Shown here: positions 1-12,723 of the stretch, one piece after another | Numbering within the stretch: position 1 is the stretch's first letter | How the letters are laid out: every line of letters starts with the position of its first letter | The notes under the pieces: model-generated | What the model saw: the letters and a program-made list of their open reading frames with translations, nothing else | Told to the model about the DNA's origin: nothing | Database searches by the model: none | Assembly (NCBI GenBank): GCA_030490835.1 | Contig: CM059971.1 | Coordinates: forward strand, 69,458,224-69,522,223 | DNA from: Annona cherimola | Taxonomy: Eukaryota; Streptophyta; Magnoliopsida; Magnoliales; Annonaceae | Length of the DNA stretch: 64,000 nucleotides | Direction: 5' to 3' | Translations under genes and position numbers: made by a program

Positions 1-737
1 TATACAAAGTGCTCCCGGCCAAATTAAACTATGCACGATAAAGCCCCTACGTGCATTGGGACATATGAATTCAATTTTTCCACAGTAACAAAAAATGGTT
101 TAAACTGTCATGGATCAAGTACTTGAAATGGGAAAGCAACGTCCATCATATGGAAATACTTTTGATAAATGCAATCCATTGACAAAACCCACTCCTTCCC
201 AAGTTGTTGAAAATGGCAATGTATTAGAAAACCTTTCTTTTACCAAAAAAAATTGGTGGTATTACTCATCTCTATTATAGGGTCAAATGCTCCCGGCTGC
301 TTATAATCTTCAATCTTCTCATAATCTATACAAAATTGAAAATACTAATTATCGAATTTATCAACTCGCAGAAATTATTTTCATAAATAATGTTTTTTTT
401 ATATCCCCATCAGATTACTTTTGTAAAATAAAATAAACATATACAGTTACTTTTTAGTAATAATGGATAAACATTATTTTATTCATGTGTTTAGTAGAGT
501 GACATGATTTTAGATTTAATAATATTGGGAGCATATATTGGATGATCCACACATTTAAAAAAATAATACGTTAAAAGATAGATTCAATATTATTTGGCGT
601 AGAATGTTTTGTCTACCGAACATTCTCTGTCATCTTTATGAATCATTAATTAAAAACATAATCTAATTTTTTAGATTAGTATGACTTCTGAAATCCGTAA
701 CACTCATTTGCTGTATACGTCCCCAATCAAACAAATT
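1..737. other. AT-rich intergenic DNA, no gene seen
   Basis: No open frame of convincing length or composition occurs here, and I recognise no transposon terminus. The stretch is AT-rich with many short A and T runs. Confidence 0.6.
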
Positions 738-1349
738 TCCAATACATTTTTTAGATTAAAACATTCATAAAAAAATTAATTGTGTTTGTTTAGAGAACAA
801 AGGGATATGAAAATTAATTATGCTTTCCCGTCAGACCCGCTAAAAGGCCACGCACCACACACACGACATCATTTGTATTTTTATAGCATTATTAGAAATA
901 TTACTCCATGTTTCAACTTTAAAATTTAAATTATTTAGCTTATTAAACATATTTTATTTTATAATTTTATCGAAAATTGCTTTGATCAAAAAATTATATT
1001 TTGAAAGGATTGCTAAGTAAATAATCTTATATTTTCGATCTAAGTAATAAATAAATAAATAGTTATTTACTTACAGGATTTTTTAAAAATACAAATTTTC
1101 GATCAAAGTAATTTTCGATAAAATTATAAAATAAAATATGTTTAATAAATTAAATGATTTTAATTTTAAAGTTGAAACATGGAGTAATATTTATATTCTT
1201 ATAAAAATAAAAATGACATCGTGTGTGTGGTGCCCGACCTTTCAGCGGGTCTGACAGGAAAGCACAATTAGTTTTCATTCTCCATTATTCTCTAAACAAA
1301 CACATCACATAATTAATTAATTTATTTATGAATTAAATGTATTGGATAA
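738..1349. mobile_element. Fold-back MITE-like element with long inverted arms
   Basis: Two arms of roughly 200-250 bp, about 738-985 and 1085-1349, read as reverse complements with scattered mismatches. Paired landmarks are GTGTTTGTTTAGAGA near 782 with TCTCTAAACAAACAC near 1295, and CAGACCCGCT near 832 with AGCGGGTCTG near 1243. A loop of about 100 bp separates them. There is no coding capacity. I could not fix a target-site duplication, so the family (MULE-like or other fold-back) stays open. Confidence 0.6.
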
Positions 1350-1369
1350 AATTATTTACTTACCATTCT

Positions 1370-1556
1370 TTCTAGTTATTTACTTACTGGATTTTTTAAA
1401 TACAAGTTTTCGATCAAAGTAATCTTCGATAAATAATACAATAAAATGTGTCTAATAAGTTAAATAATTTAAATTTTAAAGTTGAAAATCGGGTAATATT
1501 TTTATTTTTATAAAAATAAAAATGATGTCGTGGGTGTGGTGCGTGGCCTTTCAGCG
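1370..1556 (+). repeat. Third, partial copy of the fold-back arm
   Basis: The stretch repeats the right arm of the neighbouring fold-back element in the same orientation, from the ATTTACTTAC..GGATTTTTTAAA region through to GTGTGGTGCGTGGCCTTTCAGCG. It then stops before the outer part of the arm. It is either a truncated second insertion or a local duplication. Confidence 0.6.
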
Positions 1557-2652
1557 TCCTGCATTCATGTCGTATCCATGGTGGTCTACCATGCACGAGC
1601 GTGCCTTGTATAGAACAACGTCGACTTGGGTTGCTGCTCCCACCGAGACTTCCACCGTTTGTTGCTTTGACTAGGTACTGTGCAGTACCAGCTATTGACA
1701 ACTATGAATTCCAGCTATCATGCATGCATTAATTCGCCGGTACAACAGCTATTATCGTGCATTAATTCGCCGGTGCAGCTGCGACACCAGCTACGAATGA
1801 ATGATTTAAGCTCAAAAACACGTCACAGAGTTTTCGACCGAACCGAACGCACCCTTTATGTGCCAAGGTGGGCCGATAGGTGGGCCTAAAATTATAAAAT
1901 ATGCACAATATAAAATACTTAAAAATAAAAATAAATGCGTGCAAAACTGAAAGCAAAAGTGCACATGTAAAAATAGAAGATAAATATGATGTAAAATGCA
2001 AAAAAATAAATGCATAAATGCGAGATTAAAAATTAAATATGCAACGCAAATTAGCAAATTAGTTAATTAGGTATTATTCGAGTTAGATACAAAAATTAAA
2101 CATGTAATTAAGAAAGAGAAAATGTGTAAATGAGAGATTCAAGATCAGAAATGAGAATAAATATAAAAGATATAAATATAGCGGTTAAAAAAAGAAAAAT
2201 ACACACATTAAAGTTTTTTTGAAATGATGCAAGTTACTAAAACAATTTTAGATAATGCGAAATTAGTCAAAATCAAACATGTGTATCAATTAAGTGCAAT
2301 TAATAATTAGTATTATATATGCAAATGCAAGAATACCATTACCAATATAAAAAGTAATTATTTTATTCTCTGTTGGTACTATATTCATAGGAGTATTTAT
2401 TTTTCAAATTTAATATTTTTTATAAAGAGTTTAGAAGGATTGAGGGATAGAATTTATTCCCTTGCTTTTGCTAATGAGCTCACAAATAAGCTCAAATCAT
2501 GCATGACTGTACCACCGGAATGGACTGGTGGCTTCATTAATGAGCTAGGAGTGAGTTTTTATGCATCATGCATGGAATGAGGGGGATGCTTGATGATGTA
2601 TTTTTAGAATGGCCATTAGAATGGTAGTTTTAATAATGGATGCTCATTTTGG
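1557..2652. other. Intergenic DNA with a short direct repeat
   Basis: No gene is seen. At 1712-1744 and 1746-1777 a unit of about 32 bp built on GCATTAATTCGCCGGT occurs twice with few changes. The rest is A-rich low-complexity sequence. Confidence 0.5.
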
Positions 2653-2729
2653 ATTGAAGTTTTACAAATAGGGTTAGAGTTAGGGTTAGGATTGAAATTT
2701 TACAAATAGGGTTAGAGTTAGGGTTGAGG
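2653..2729 (+). repeat. Two-copy 38-bp tandem repeat with telomere-like motifs
   Basis: Two nearly identical 38-bp units, each starting ATTGAA, contain GGGTTAGAGTTAGGGTTA. This resembles the plant telomere repeat TTTAGGG but is degenerate and very short. It is best read as a chance or decayed interstitial telomere-like motif in a tandem duplication, not a telomere. Confidence 0.6.
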
Positions 2730-3781
2730 TGAACCCGAGTTTCATAAGCCCAAGTTGCACCCCTAGACGGATGTGATGATAACAGTGTAAAATAAAACAG
2801 AAGATGATGGTTAAACAAAGGGCAAATGCAAGGTCTTTATGGGGTCGAAAACTCTATTTGGGGAGCGGTGTTAACAGAAAACGACTTCATTGGGAACTGA
2901 ACTCTTTCAAAAAATTAATTTTTTAATTTTAATTTAAAAATCTAATCATACATATTATTTAAAATATAATTTTGTCCGTTTATAATGAAAATAATACAAA
3001 TATAATGATAATAATTAAAATTTTATGATACAAGGATTTCAATGGTGTATATATTTCAATGATGGAAGCAGAATGGCAGGTGGTGGTTGGAGAGAATTAT
3101 AGGCTGTGGATCGAAGGGGAGGCAAACAAGGTGGACAAGGTGTTTAAGGCCCTTGTCTTTGTTGGTCTCCTTTTTTAGCCGAAAATGCTGTAGTCTTTCA
3201 ACCCCTTTTCCATGGGGTAAATAAGATCGTATGATCATATATGATTCATCTATCTATCTATCAACTAAAATAATTGCCGGCTACTAAGTACTAACACGGT
3301 GATGTTTGTCAACTATATGAATGTTGGCTGCTCTTGTTCCTATGCTTCCTTATGCGTACATTGATGGTTTAATTACATGTGTCATGAATATTTGATACAG
3401 ATCAATCTCAGTCCTTGTCAAGAAAACCATAAAAAAATCAACACACATTACAAATTTTTCACTTGATTGTATACAGATCATCATACAACCAAGCTAAACA
3501 TTTGAGGGGTGTGTATTGAATAATATCAAATAACTTTTAATTTTTATTGACCCTCAAATTTTTATCAATAAGTTGAAACAACATTTTTAGAGGCATTAAC
3601 TACTGGTCTTGGACTCTATACATAAAATCATCTCATAAAAGTTTTTCATAGAGTCATCTCACAAAACTTAAACTGAAATATTCTCCAGAAATGCCCAAGG
3701 ATATCATGTCGAGGTCTCTTTTCTGTCTTTAGTAGGCATTTTATTACAAGATATCACGTCTTAGAAATAAGTTTTTTTTTG
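2730..3781. other. AT-rich intergenic DNA, no gene seen
   Basis: Only short open frames of about 60 codons without recognisable domains occur. No terminal repeats were found. Confidence 0.5.
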
Positions 3782-3940
3782 GCAGCTAACTTTGTCCATG
3801 TCCTTAGTCGGGTAATGCCATTAGCCCATACGCTAGCTTCTTTTGTTGCACAAAATGCTTATTCATGTAGATCTTGGTCGGATTGTCCACCTAACTTCAT
3901 TATGAATTTTCTATACATAGACTCCTTTGTTTTGGAATGA
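3782..3940 (+). pseudogene. Decayed C-terminal RNase H-like tail (non-LTR retrotransposon type)
   Basis: One open frame of about 52 codons ending in TGA reads like the end of the plant RVT_3/RNase H fold found downstream of LINE reverse transcriptases: AANFVHV, then LAHTLASFVAQNA, then a Trp and DCPP, then a terminal D. In that family the order is R-x-AN-x-VAH-x-LA, then W-x-x-x-x-P. Upstream sequence carries no continuous frame, so this is a 5'-truncated relic. A remnant of a host RNase H-like gene is the alternative. Confidence 0.45.
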
Positions 3941-3959
3941 AATACTCATGTTATAAAAT

Positions 3960-4215
3960 AATACAACATTAGGCTTTTAGCAACCAATATTTTTGTTGCA
4001 GAAAAGTCTTTAGAAAAGATGGCATTACTTTGTTGCAATAAAAGTTTTCATCGCTAATGTGTGCGTAACCACTTCGACAAGCTTCTAACAACAAATATTT
4101 TTCGTTGAAGAAATTTTTTCAAAAAACGGAACTCTTTGTTGTTGAAAGTGGACTTTAGCAATGATTTAATTTTTCGTTTCAAAAAACTTCCCCACAACAT
4201 TTACAAACGAACATG
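3960..4215. repeat. Clustered TTTGTTGCA / TTAGCAACC-type short repeats
   Basis: Short motifs such as TTAGCAACCAA, TTTTTGTTGCA, TCATCGCTAA and TTTCGTTGAAG recur in both orientations. Such clustering resembles the subterminal repeats of CACTA transposons, but no CACTA terminus was found, so this is only a suggestion. Confidence 0.25.
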
Positions 4216-5336
4216 CATCATTGCAAATATATATTTCTCAAATATCTCTCTTTTTTATCGAGTTATTTAATACACATGTTTAATCATTCAATTAATGGTA
4301 GTAATATAGAAAATAACCTCACATACATTTCATCAAATCTTTATATCAAAATTTTCTTCATCGACTCACTTGACTAGATTATGGAATAATAAGGACTTTT
4401 AATGGGATAATAATTAAGTTCATGATAGGATTTAAAATTTGAGTCGTTTCCAACTATGATTTGACCCTTATATTAAAAAAGAAATAAAATCACCCTCACA
4501 CTTAATGATTTTATTCTCTTTCAAGTCTATTCTTACCCTTGGTTTAACCTTTTTTATTTTTCTTTATTTAATTTTTTCAAACCAAGTCTTGCAATAACTC
4601 CCTTCACCATATTTTAGAGTACCTAGGAATTTATTATTATTATTATTATTTATTATTTCTTTTGAATTTTTTGCATAAGTCATGTGGTTCATGGTTAACT
4701 CAATTCCCATTATGCTTTTCAACTCAATATTCAAACTCAAAGTCGATTCAATGCAATAAGTGGAAATTAAGGAAAGAAGAAATCAAATTTAGGCTCAAAG
4801 GGGTATACAATAGTAATGCTCTTATAAATAAGCTCATCAGAAAAAAGAATATCTTAATCATATTCTACAATACAAGTCAAGTAAAGTATTAGCTTTGAAA
4901 TCTTTTAATCAGAATAAGATTCTCATGCATATAGGAAAAACTATCTTTTTACTTAACTGATTGTTTGTATTAGAGACAACCTTGACAAATTAAAGAGAAT
5001 TGCTCTAAGTTTGAAAGAAAACTGAATTAGTGTCTTAGTATATCAATTTCATGAAGTGATATAGGATAAAATATGGGTATTTTCAACAAGTGACACGTTC
5101 AAAAATAAACTCAACATCTCACTAGAGTTTAATTATTTGACTAACTCATAATTTTTGACATCCCAATTGTGGTATACTTAAAGGAATCACAAGAATTCAA
5201 AGTGGAGTTTCAATCAACCCGATGTCAACATTCATGATTGTTTTATACAAAATTTCAAAAACATTTTACAAAATTCATCATGATAATCATTCATGGCAAT
5301 CAGAGGGGTAATAAAAAAAATAATGCAACACATGCA

Positions 5337-5347
5337 CCCCCACATTT
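5337..5347 (-). promoter_or_regulatory. Polypurine-type tract of element 1a
   Basis: On the minus strand AAATGTGGGGG is followed by TGCATGTGTTGCATTA. The same arrangement (purine tract, then TG[AC]ATG[CT]GTT[GA]) occurs in element 1b and in the Athila element near 30.9 kb. It lies about 1.4 kb before the true LTR start in 1b, so it may be an internal tract and not the LTR-adjacent primer. Confidence 0.45.
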
Positions 5348-6049
5348 AAAATTGGCATTGTCCCGATGTCAAGGACAGTTCATTCAACCAAATATGAATT
5401 ACTAAGTGAATATTTTTAGTGATAATTGTCAACTTCCTTATTAATTTGTGAAGGCTTTCATACTGCATTCTTCCTAAGCAAGTTCCTATAAAACTCAAAC
5501 ATAAATTCCAAATCAAAAAGCATCATAACTCTAAAAACAAGAAAAATACTAGAAAGAAACAAATATTCCCCTAAAAAAAATCTTAAGTTACCTCCCAAGC
5601 AGTGCTAAGTTTAACATTTTCAGCAGACTTGTTGACATTGCATCAACCAACATCCAATCTTTCAAACACATGTTCATATAGGTTTTTCTCTAATTTCTGT
5701 TGTGCTGCATCCTGCATACTTGTGAAACTTGGACTATCACCAAACGCGATATCCAATAACTCCTTTTGTAGCAGTGTCTTATTGTAATTTCTTGCCAAAA
5801 CATAGATGTTGTTAGTGTCTAAAAATGGGCCAAATAAAATGAGAGAGAATTTTTTCAGAAATTATGATCATAAATATGCATCTTTTCAAGATCTTTGCAT
5901 TGTTCAGTTGCTCTCTACTGAAAAACAAGTGATGGCTTGTGTTACTCCAATGGTATGGATGACTTCGCATTCTCTGCCTCTTCGGTTAGGTTGATTGTCA
6001 TCTCTTTCTCATTGCTTTCATCTTAAGTTTTTTTTCAAAATTAATTTGC

Positions 6050-6232
6050 TCTTTTTCATCATCTTGCACCTCACAATCCTCTTAATTCTCATTGTTCAGA
6101 ATTTCTTCATGATATGCCTGGTTCTAATTCTGTTCTTGTTCATCTACATGCATCTCTTCCTTTACTTGATCATCATAACTCAAGATGATTTCGCAATAAT
6201 CCTCAAAAAAAAATTCATGGAGTCCATGCATG
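6050..6232 (-). pseudogene. Acidic internal-region reading frame, decayed copy
   Basis: The minus strand here is homologous to the open frame at 8561-8800: both encode a run starting MDS, then a cysteine/acidic stretch and the Asp/Glu/Gln-rich core EMHVDEQE. The minus copy has stops. The region belongs to the short internal part of the non-autonomous Athila derivative. No function can be assigned. Confidence 0.45.
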
Positions 6233-6950
6233 GGTAACCAGGAGGCTCATCAAAATTCCTATTTATATGCTGATTTGTTCTGCAACTTGATCTTTTAAAC
6301 TTAAAACAAACTTTTCTAGTTGAGTAATTCCCTTATCAAACTGTTGCAGCTGTTGTTGCACTCGTTGTTGTGTTTGCTTCCTGTTCTTTAAGAATCTATT
6401 TTAAAAAACATTCAATAAAAGATTCTTCAGGTTATGGTAAAACTATTGATGGAGTAGAGAGAGAAATTTTTCAAAATCTAATTTATATTGTTGAGGTGCA
6501 AAGCAGTTTTGTTCAGAATAAAAAGAAAGATTATTGGACTAAGGAAAATTCAAAAGTATACACCTATTAGGATTGTAAGTGCTTGATAAAGGGTTTTTAA
6601 CAAAATGAGGATTGTGATGGTTATAAAATTTTTATTTCTCATATCCTCATTCTTGTCGGTGTGGTCATTTATCATTGATGTTCTCTCTATGTGAATTATG
6701 TCTAAAATTTCTCATTATTAAAAAGTCTAATTTTCTTGACAACAATTCAGTTTGGTCCATCTTGTCATTATGAAAAGATTTAGCACCCATTCTATCATTA
6801 TACCACTAATTACAATATGTCATTAAATAACTTCTAAAAAAAGAAAAAGAAAAGAAGAAAGAAAAATTACCTAAAAAGAGAATATACAAAGAGAAATAGA
6901 GTAGAGAGAAAGAATAGTGTTTAAATACAAAGTCCTAAATAACGTCGAAT

Positions 6951-6968
6951 TCCCTAGCAACGGCGCCA
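6951..6968 (-). promoter_or_regulatory. Primer-binding site, tRNA-Asp type
   Basis: The minus strand reads TGGCGCCGTTGCTAGGGA, close to TGGCGCCGTTGCCGGGGA, which I know as the tRNA-Asp-complementary primer site of Athila elements. It lies 7 bp from the LTR end TGTT/AACA, as in the element at 36.8 kb. Confidence 0.75.
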
Positions 6969-6975
6969 AAATATT

Positions 6976-8170
6976 TGTTAGCAATATCTCCGCAAGGGCA
7001 TAGATAGTAGATTATATTATATAAAATATCAATCCCATAAGAAATTCAGGACTTAAGATGTTGAATTTAAATACTTTTATCAAATAAAAAGAGAATAAAG
7101 TGAAAGGAAAGAAATAAAAAGAAGAAGAAGGTTGATCTTAAAAATGTAACACAAAGATTAGAGATCGCAGGTTAAGAGTACCTAAAGTCTAGGGTTCCAT
7201 ATAAATCTTTTATAACGGATACATGAAGTGCTTATTTAATCCAGATATTATGTGTTAAAGGAGAACAAATCCTAAATCATTCTTACAACTTCTTTTGAAA
7301 CCTGCAAAGCATAACCCTAATATATTTTTAACTACTTATTCTCATGAGATTAAATCAATTATGATTCATTAAGTTCTGAGGTTGTTCATGGGATTCTTGG
7401 AGGTCATCATTCCTATTTTCATAGTTTTTGATTTTTAGATTTAATATCTTGATTATTGTATATTAGACTTCCATCTTTTGCTTTCTTCCCTTGATATGAG
7501 ACTCATTGCTAAAGTGTAGGCCTTAACACTAAGTAAGCATTAAGTCATAAGATATTAAATTATCACACAATATTCTTGATAAATAAATCTATATTGTACG
7601 ATGCTACATCCTAAATACTATATTAATGGTTTAGCCTAGCGTGTTCAAAATAAAATCAAAATATAAAAGAATATTATATTTCAAATCCATCTCAAATAAG
7701 ATTACTAAACTCAAAAAGAAAATAAAAGAAAGTTTATTGATTAGAAGCTTCAATGGTGTCTTGAATGCCTCAAACAACTCACCACCTCGCTCCTTACCTT
7801 CTTTCACAATCAAACCTCAAGCCAATCTCCAAGGATGTTCTAGGATATCTTGGGACGTTATCAAGAAGTGATTATATAGATATCTAGTGGAGACTTGCAT
7901 ACAAAGTTCGTTTTACGCTCAAAATTATGTAACCAGGGGCCCACATGATTTGAATCGCTAGATTCACATGGTTCAAACTGTGGGGCACTCTAGAGTGAGC
8001 TATTCCATGTGCAGTTTTGCATAGTTTTGTCCCATTTCGTCCTAATTCGCAACAAAACTTCCCTGACACATTTTAGCTTGCTTTGATCCTTGTTTTAATT
8101 CCTTTAAAGTCTTATAAATCATCAAATCAAATGTGGTCTTAATCCTTGAGCTTTGAACTTCTCGACGAGC
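6976..8170 (-). repeat. 5' LTR of element 1a (U5-proximal part, truncated)
   Basis: The sequence aligns over its first 700 bp with the 5' LTR of the Athila element (36830-37600), including the shared region that reads ATTAAGTTCTG, and the GAAACCTGCAA and CTACATCCTAAA landmarks. Homology to the U3 end is missing, and the LTR is cut off where element 1b begins (about 8170). Confidence 0.65.
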
Positions 8171-8560
8171 CAGATTGGAGATATGGATAGCAAAATTTTT
8201 ATAACCATGATAATCCCCACCTTGTTGAAAATCCTTGATCAAATACTTACTATAATAATTGGCTTACACATTCGAACTTTTCTTGGTCCGATAATTTTTC
8301 CTTTCAACATGAGCAAAACTACTTTCCACCTCAAACTCATGAATTTTACTATGAAAATATATCAAAATTTTTTTATCCCTCCATATCATCAACACTTTCA
8401 CAACAACATAAGGAATCCATTATTAACAAAATTTTAAAACTTTTCATCAATCCAATCAAGAACTTATTCAACTAAAAGAGCGTCTTCTAATTTTATGAGA
8501 AAAAGTTACATAACAAGCTAACCATCTAAACGAAAATTCTGACGAACCTCCTAGTCAACC

Positions 8561-8800
8561 ATGATGGACTCTATAAATTTTTCTGAGGATTGTTGTGAAA
8601 TCATCTCGAGTGATGAGAAACAAGTAGAGGATGAGATGCATGTAGACGAACAAGAGCACACACAAAATCAAGCCTATCATGAAGATATTTTGAACACTGA
8701 GAATCAAAAGGAGGGTGAGGTGCAAGATAATGACAAAGTACGAATTCAGATCAGTCAAATCTTGAGAAAGTTCAAAATGCAAGAAGTGAGAAAGAGATGA
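8561..8800 (+). CDS. Acidic 79-aa reading frame of the non-autonomous element
   Basis: The frame encodes an Asp/Glu/Gln-rich peptide (core EMHVDEQEHTQNQAYHED) followed by a basic C-terminal segment ending in QEVRKR. A decayed homologue lies on the opposite strand at 6050-6232, so it belongs to the element family. I do not recognise a domain. It sits between the gag-like remnant and the 3' region, where autonomous Athila elements would carry the rest of gag-pol. It may be a residual linker of gag and need not be translated. Confidence 0.35.
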   Translation: MMDSINFSEDCCEIISSDEKQVEDEMHVDEQEHTQNQAYHEDILNTENQKEGEVQDNDKVRIQISQILRKFKMQEVRKR

Positions 8801-11662
8801 TAACTAGCCCATTGAAAGAAACAAAGATCGAGAGTTATCTATACCATCAAAGCTGCACACACCATCATTTATTTTTCTACAGAGAACCACTAAACAATGC
8901 ATAGATCCTAAAGAGTTGCATATTGATGATTATAACTTTAAGAAAATTTCCCTTATTTTATTTGGATCTCTATTTAGCTACTAACAACATTTATAATTTT
9001 GCAGGAAACTATAACAAGATGATGCTGTAAGAGAAGTTGATGGATATCACGTTTGGTGATAGTCCAAATTTCACAAGTGTGTAGGATAAAACACAATAGA
9101 ACTTAGAGAAGAACCCGCATGAACTTGTATTTGAAAGATTGGGTATTGGTTGGCACAATTCCAATTAATCTGGCTGAAGACATTAAACTTAGCGCTACTT
9201 GGGAGACAACCTAGGTTTAGTTAGGAGAGTATTAGTTTCCTTTCAGTATTTTTATTTTTATTTTAGGATTTTGATACTTTTTAATTTGGAGTTTTATTCA
9301 TTACTGTGCAGAGGAAAAGCACCACAGGATGAAAATTCACTTCATACTTGTGCCTAAAATTCAAATATCTATTTAATTGAATGATTTTTCATTAAGAACA
9401 ATATTAGTTTCAAGCGTGAGGGTGAATGCGTTGTATTATTTTCTCTGACTATTTCTTTCATCACCTTGATGATTACATTAATTGAACCTTGTCCTCAATT
9501 TTGACACATTTTGAAAAAAAAACTTATCAAAATTTTGGCAATTCTTGTACAATTTCGAACACTGGACTGATTGAGACCCCACTTTGAACTTCTGTGAGAC
9601 CTATAAGCTGACCACACTTGGAATTACATAATCTTTGAGTTAGGCGAATATTTGAACCCTAGCGAGATATTAAATTTATTTTTGAACATGTACTTACTGA
9701 AAATACTTATATTTTTGTCCTGAATCACTTTATGAAACTGGTATACTAAGAAACTAATTCTGTTTTTGTTGAAAATCAAAGTATCCTTTCTAATTTTTCA
9801 AAGGTTATTTCTAATATACACATTAGTTATTTATTTTTGAAAAATGTTTTTCTCATGTACATGAAAATCTTATTATGGTTGAAGAATTTTCAAAGTTAAA
9901 ACTCAACTTGACCTGTTTATGGACATGATTAAGGCATTCCTTTTTTTGATGAGCTTATCTTTGAGAGCATGACTGTTGTTACTTCTGTTAAGCCTGAATT
10001 TAAAATTTTCTTTTCTAAACTTCAATTTTCACTTAATTAAACTAACTTTGAATATGAAATCTAAGCTAAAAAGTATAACAGAGATATGGTTTGACCACTT
10101 GACTCGTGCAAATGATAAAAAGACCTCCTAGATACCCTGAATACGGTGAAGAGAGTTGTTTGTGAAAAAAAAGTTCCCTAGATATCCTGAAATATGGTGA
10201 GGAAAATTATTGCCGAAATTGGTTTTTAAAAATTCAAAAAAAAATACCGCTAACGCAAGGGTAAAAACGAGTTTAAAAAATGATGATGAAAGCACTAAGT
10301 GTAGGGGTAACACTATTTCTTGTCATAAAATGAAGCTCAAATCATATGGAGATGATTTAATTTTTGAAATTTTTTGAAATTTTATTTCATGTGCTAAACT
10401 TAACCGTTATCCCACCAAGTCCTTATGATTCTATAAATTAGTTGTTTAAGTTGGTAGAGGAAATTTAGATATGAGAATTTGATGAGTTGTATATGAGGTA
10501 ATTTGACTAATATTTTTCTGCATTATTACCATAACATGAATTTTTGAATTTATATACTGAAAAAACTAGATAAAAGGAGAGGATAATTGACAATTAGGAG
10601 TTTAATGCGGGAGTTTTTGAACTCTTAATGATTGAAAGCAAAATAGGTGACAACATGTACAATATTAATTGAGTAAGAAAGAATTTTTTTCCAGAGTTTT
10701 TAAGAAGTATTGTGTTCAAAATTTTTGATTAAACATTATTAGTAATTCCTCATTTACATATTTTTTTGCTCAAAATTTTGAAAATTTTCGATCCATTCCT
10801 GAATTCTACTATATTTGCATGAGGATAAGTAAAAGTTCCCGTATTTGATAATTGGTAAATAACAATATATTTTGTGGATATTTTTATATTAATTTGGTGG
10901 GTAATTATTTGAGTTTAATGCGAAATTTGATTTAAAATGTGTATTTGCAACAATTAAGTATTAAGTATTAATTTCAAGTGATTTAAATACTTTTTATAAT
11001 CTTTTTGGTTTGAAATTAGATTTTTATTTGTTGCTATAAAATCAGATATGTTTGATATTAAAAATAATTATCTTTGGCTTCAAATAATTTTAATTCATCA
11101 CTTGTTTGTTAATCAGATGAGTTAATAATTTAAATATTTGTTTTATGCATATTAGCATGCAAATCCAAGCTATTCATCAAAATTTCAAGTGGGCCCCACA
11201 CAAATCATGCCCAAGCCTTCCATTCAAATTATCATTACTGTCCAAAAATATAGCAGCAAATGAGAAGCCATCCGAACTATTCAATCACACTAAGCTCACC
11301 GCCCAAATTGGAATAAAAATACCCACAAAATAAATTAATATTTAACAATTGTCAACTACATACTTGGCGGCAAACCCAATATGCAAGTACGCATCATGTT
11401 CACGCACTATAAACAAAGCATCACATAAATTCACTACTTAACGTGGTTAACGATATTTTGAAATGATTATGCTCATGCTTAAATAAACTAACTTGAAAGA
11501 AAGTTTTAAACTTAACAAATGATCACACTTCATAGCATCTCAACACAAAGCACATCATATTATTCAAATTTTTTTTTTTATATCTCTAAGTAAGCTTTAA
11601 AACCTCTTTTCCCAACTCTTGAAGTAGCCTCGAGTCTTTGTTTAATTCTCTCTGCAAGTGTA

Positions 11663-11930
11663 TGTTCACAATTTCATCGCAAGTGCACAGGTTGTAGATT
11701 ATAGTATAAAAGTTATCAATCCACAGGAAATTCGAGATTTAGAACATTGCTTTTAAACACTTTTATGCCAAATATCAAGAGAAATAAGTGGAATAAAAAT
11801 ACAAAAGTGAAAGAGAAAATAGAATCCAGATCTAGAATAGATATTGGAAAGTAGAGATGCGAGAACCTATGATCTAGGGTTTCATATGCATCTTTTGCAA
11901 CCGACAGTGGTATGATTATTTAATTTTTTT
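11663..11930 (-). repeat. Inverted U5-end fragment of the Athila LTR
   Basis: Reading on the minus strand this is the last 270 bp of the LTR, ending TTGTGAACA. It is inverted relative to the LTR around it. It matches 36830-37150 (TTCGCAATTTCACCGCAAG, then ATCCACAGGGAATTCGGGA). It then joins directly, at about 11930, to U3 sequence in the plus direction. Confidence 0.6.
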
Positions 11931-12723
11931 GATTTAAAATATATTTTGGCAATATTTGTGTATTAAATATTAATTTTATGTTATTTAAGCAAATTTTGTG
12001 ATCTTTTGAATTGAAATTACATTTTATTTATTGCTATAAAATCAAATGGGCTTAAAATAATTTTTATATATTAATAACTTATTAATGAATTTGATGAATT
12101 AATAATTTAAATATTTTTATGCAGGTTTGCAAGTTTAATTCAAGGCACGTCCAAAATCTCCATGCCAGCCACCAGAGCCCATGCAAATCACACATGCAAC
12201 TTCGCTAAAAAATTCAGCGCCAAAATCAGCCAACCAAGCATGCATTAAAGTCGTCCAAGCGAAACAGATAAATCCAAACCTGGATTCACGTCCAAACCAT
12301 CAAAATATTATGCACCGTATCATCAGTGGACCCCAGAAGCTTCCACCGTTCAACTCAGCTGCATCCATCACCATTTAATGCATGCAGTTCAAGCCACCAT
12401 CCAGCCGTCCATTCCTGTCTAGGACCGTCCAAACCATGCACCGAATATTTTAGCGGCCCATCCATTCTTAATGTAGCAAGCAGATCACGTTCGACCAATC
12501 ATCACTGCCCAAAGCAGCATACATCTCACCGTCAAAATCTGATTAAATCTAGCCGTTCTCAAGACTGAATATTTCAGCCATGCATCACGTCCAGAATATT
12601 TTGACCAAACCAGAAACGTCCAAATGAGCAACTATGCATGCATCCAAAAACACCACCCTTGAATCCCTCTCAGCCATGCATTATTTTAATCCAAAAATTT
12701 CCAAGCAATTTTTTATTATCAAG

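Larger units (their letters stand above)
4250..8170 (-). mobile_element. Athila-derived non-autonomous LTR element (minus copy, 1a)
   Basis: Reading on the minus strand the order is 5' LTR (about 8170 down to 6976), primer-binding site, a short internal region of about 1.6 kb, a purine tract near 5340, and a long 3' region reaching about 4250. The LTR and primer-binding site match the Athila element at 30-39 kb. The internal region lacks protease, RT and integrase and keeps only a gag-like remnant and an acidic open frame. The 3' end lacks a recognisable LTR, so the copy is truncated. The 3' region is shared, inverted, with the plus copy that follows. Confidence 0.7.

Noticed and set aside
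2653..2729. Possible interstitial telomere
   Set aside because: Only two 38-bp units with irregular TTAGGG-like motifs; no array of TTTAGGG.
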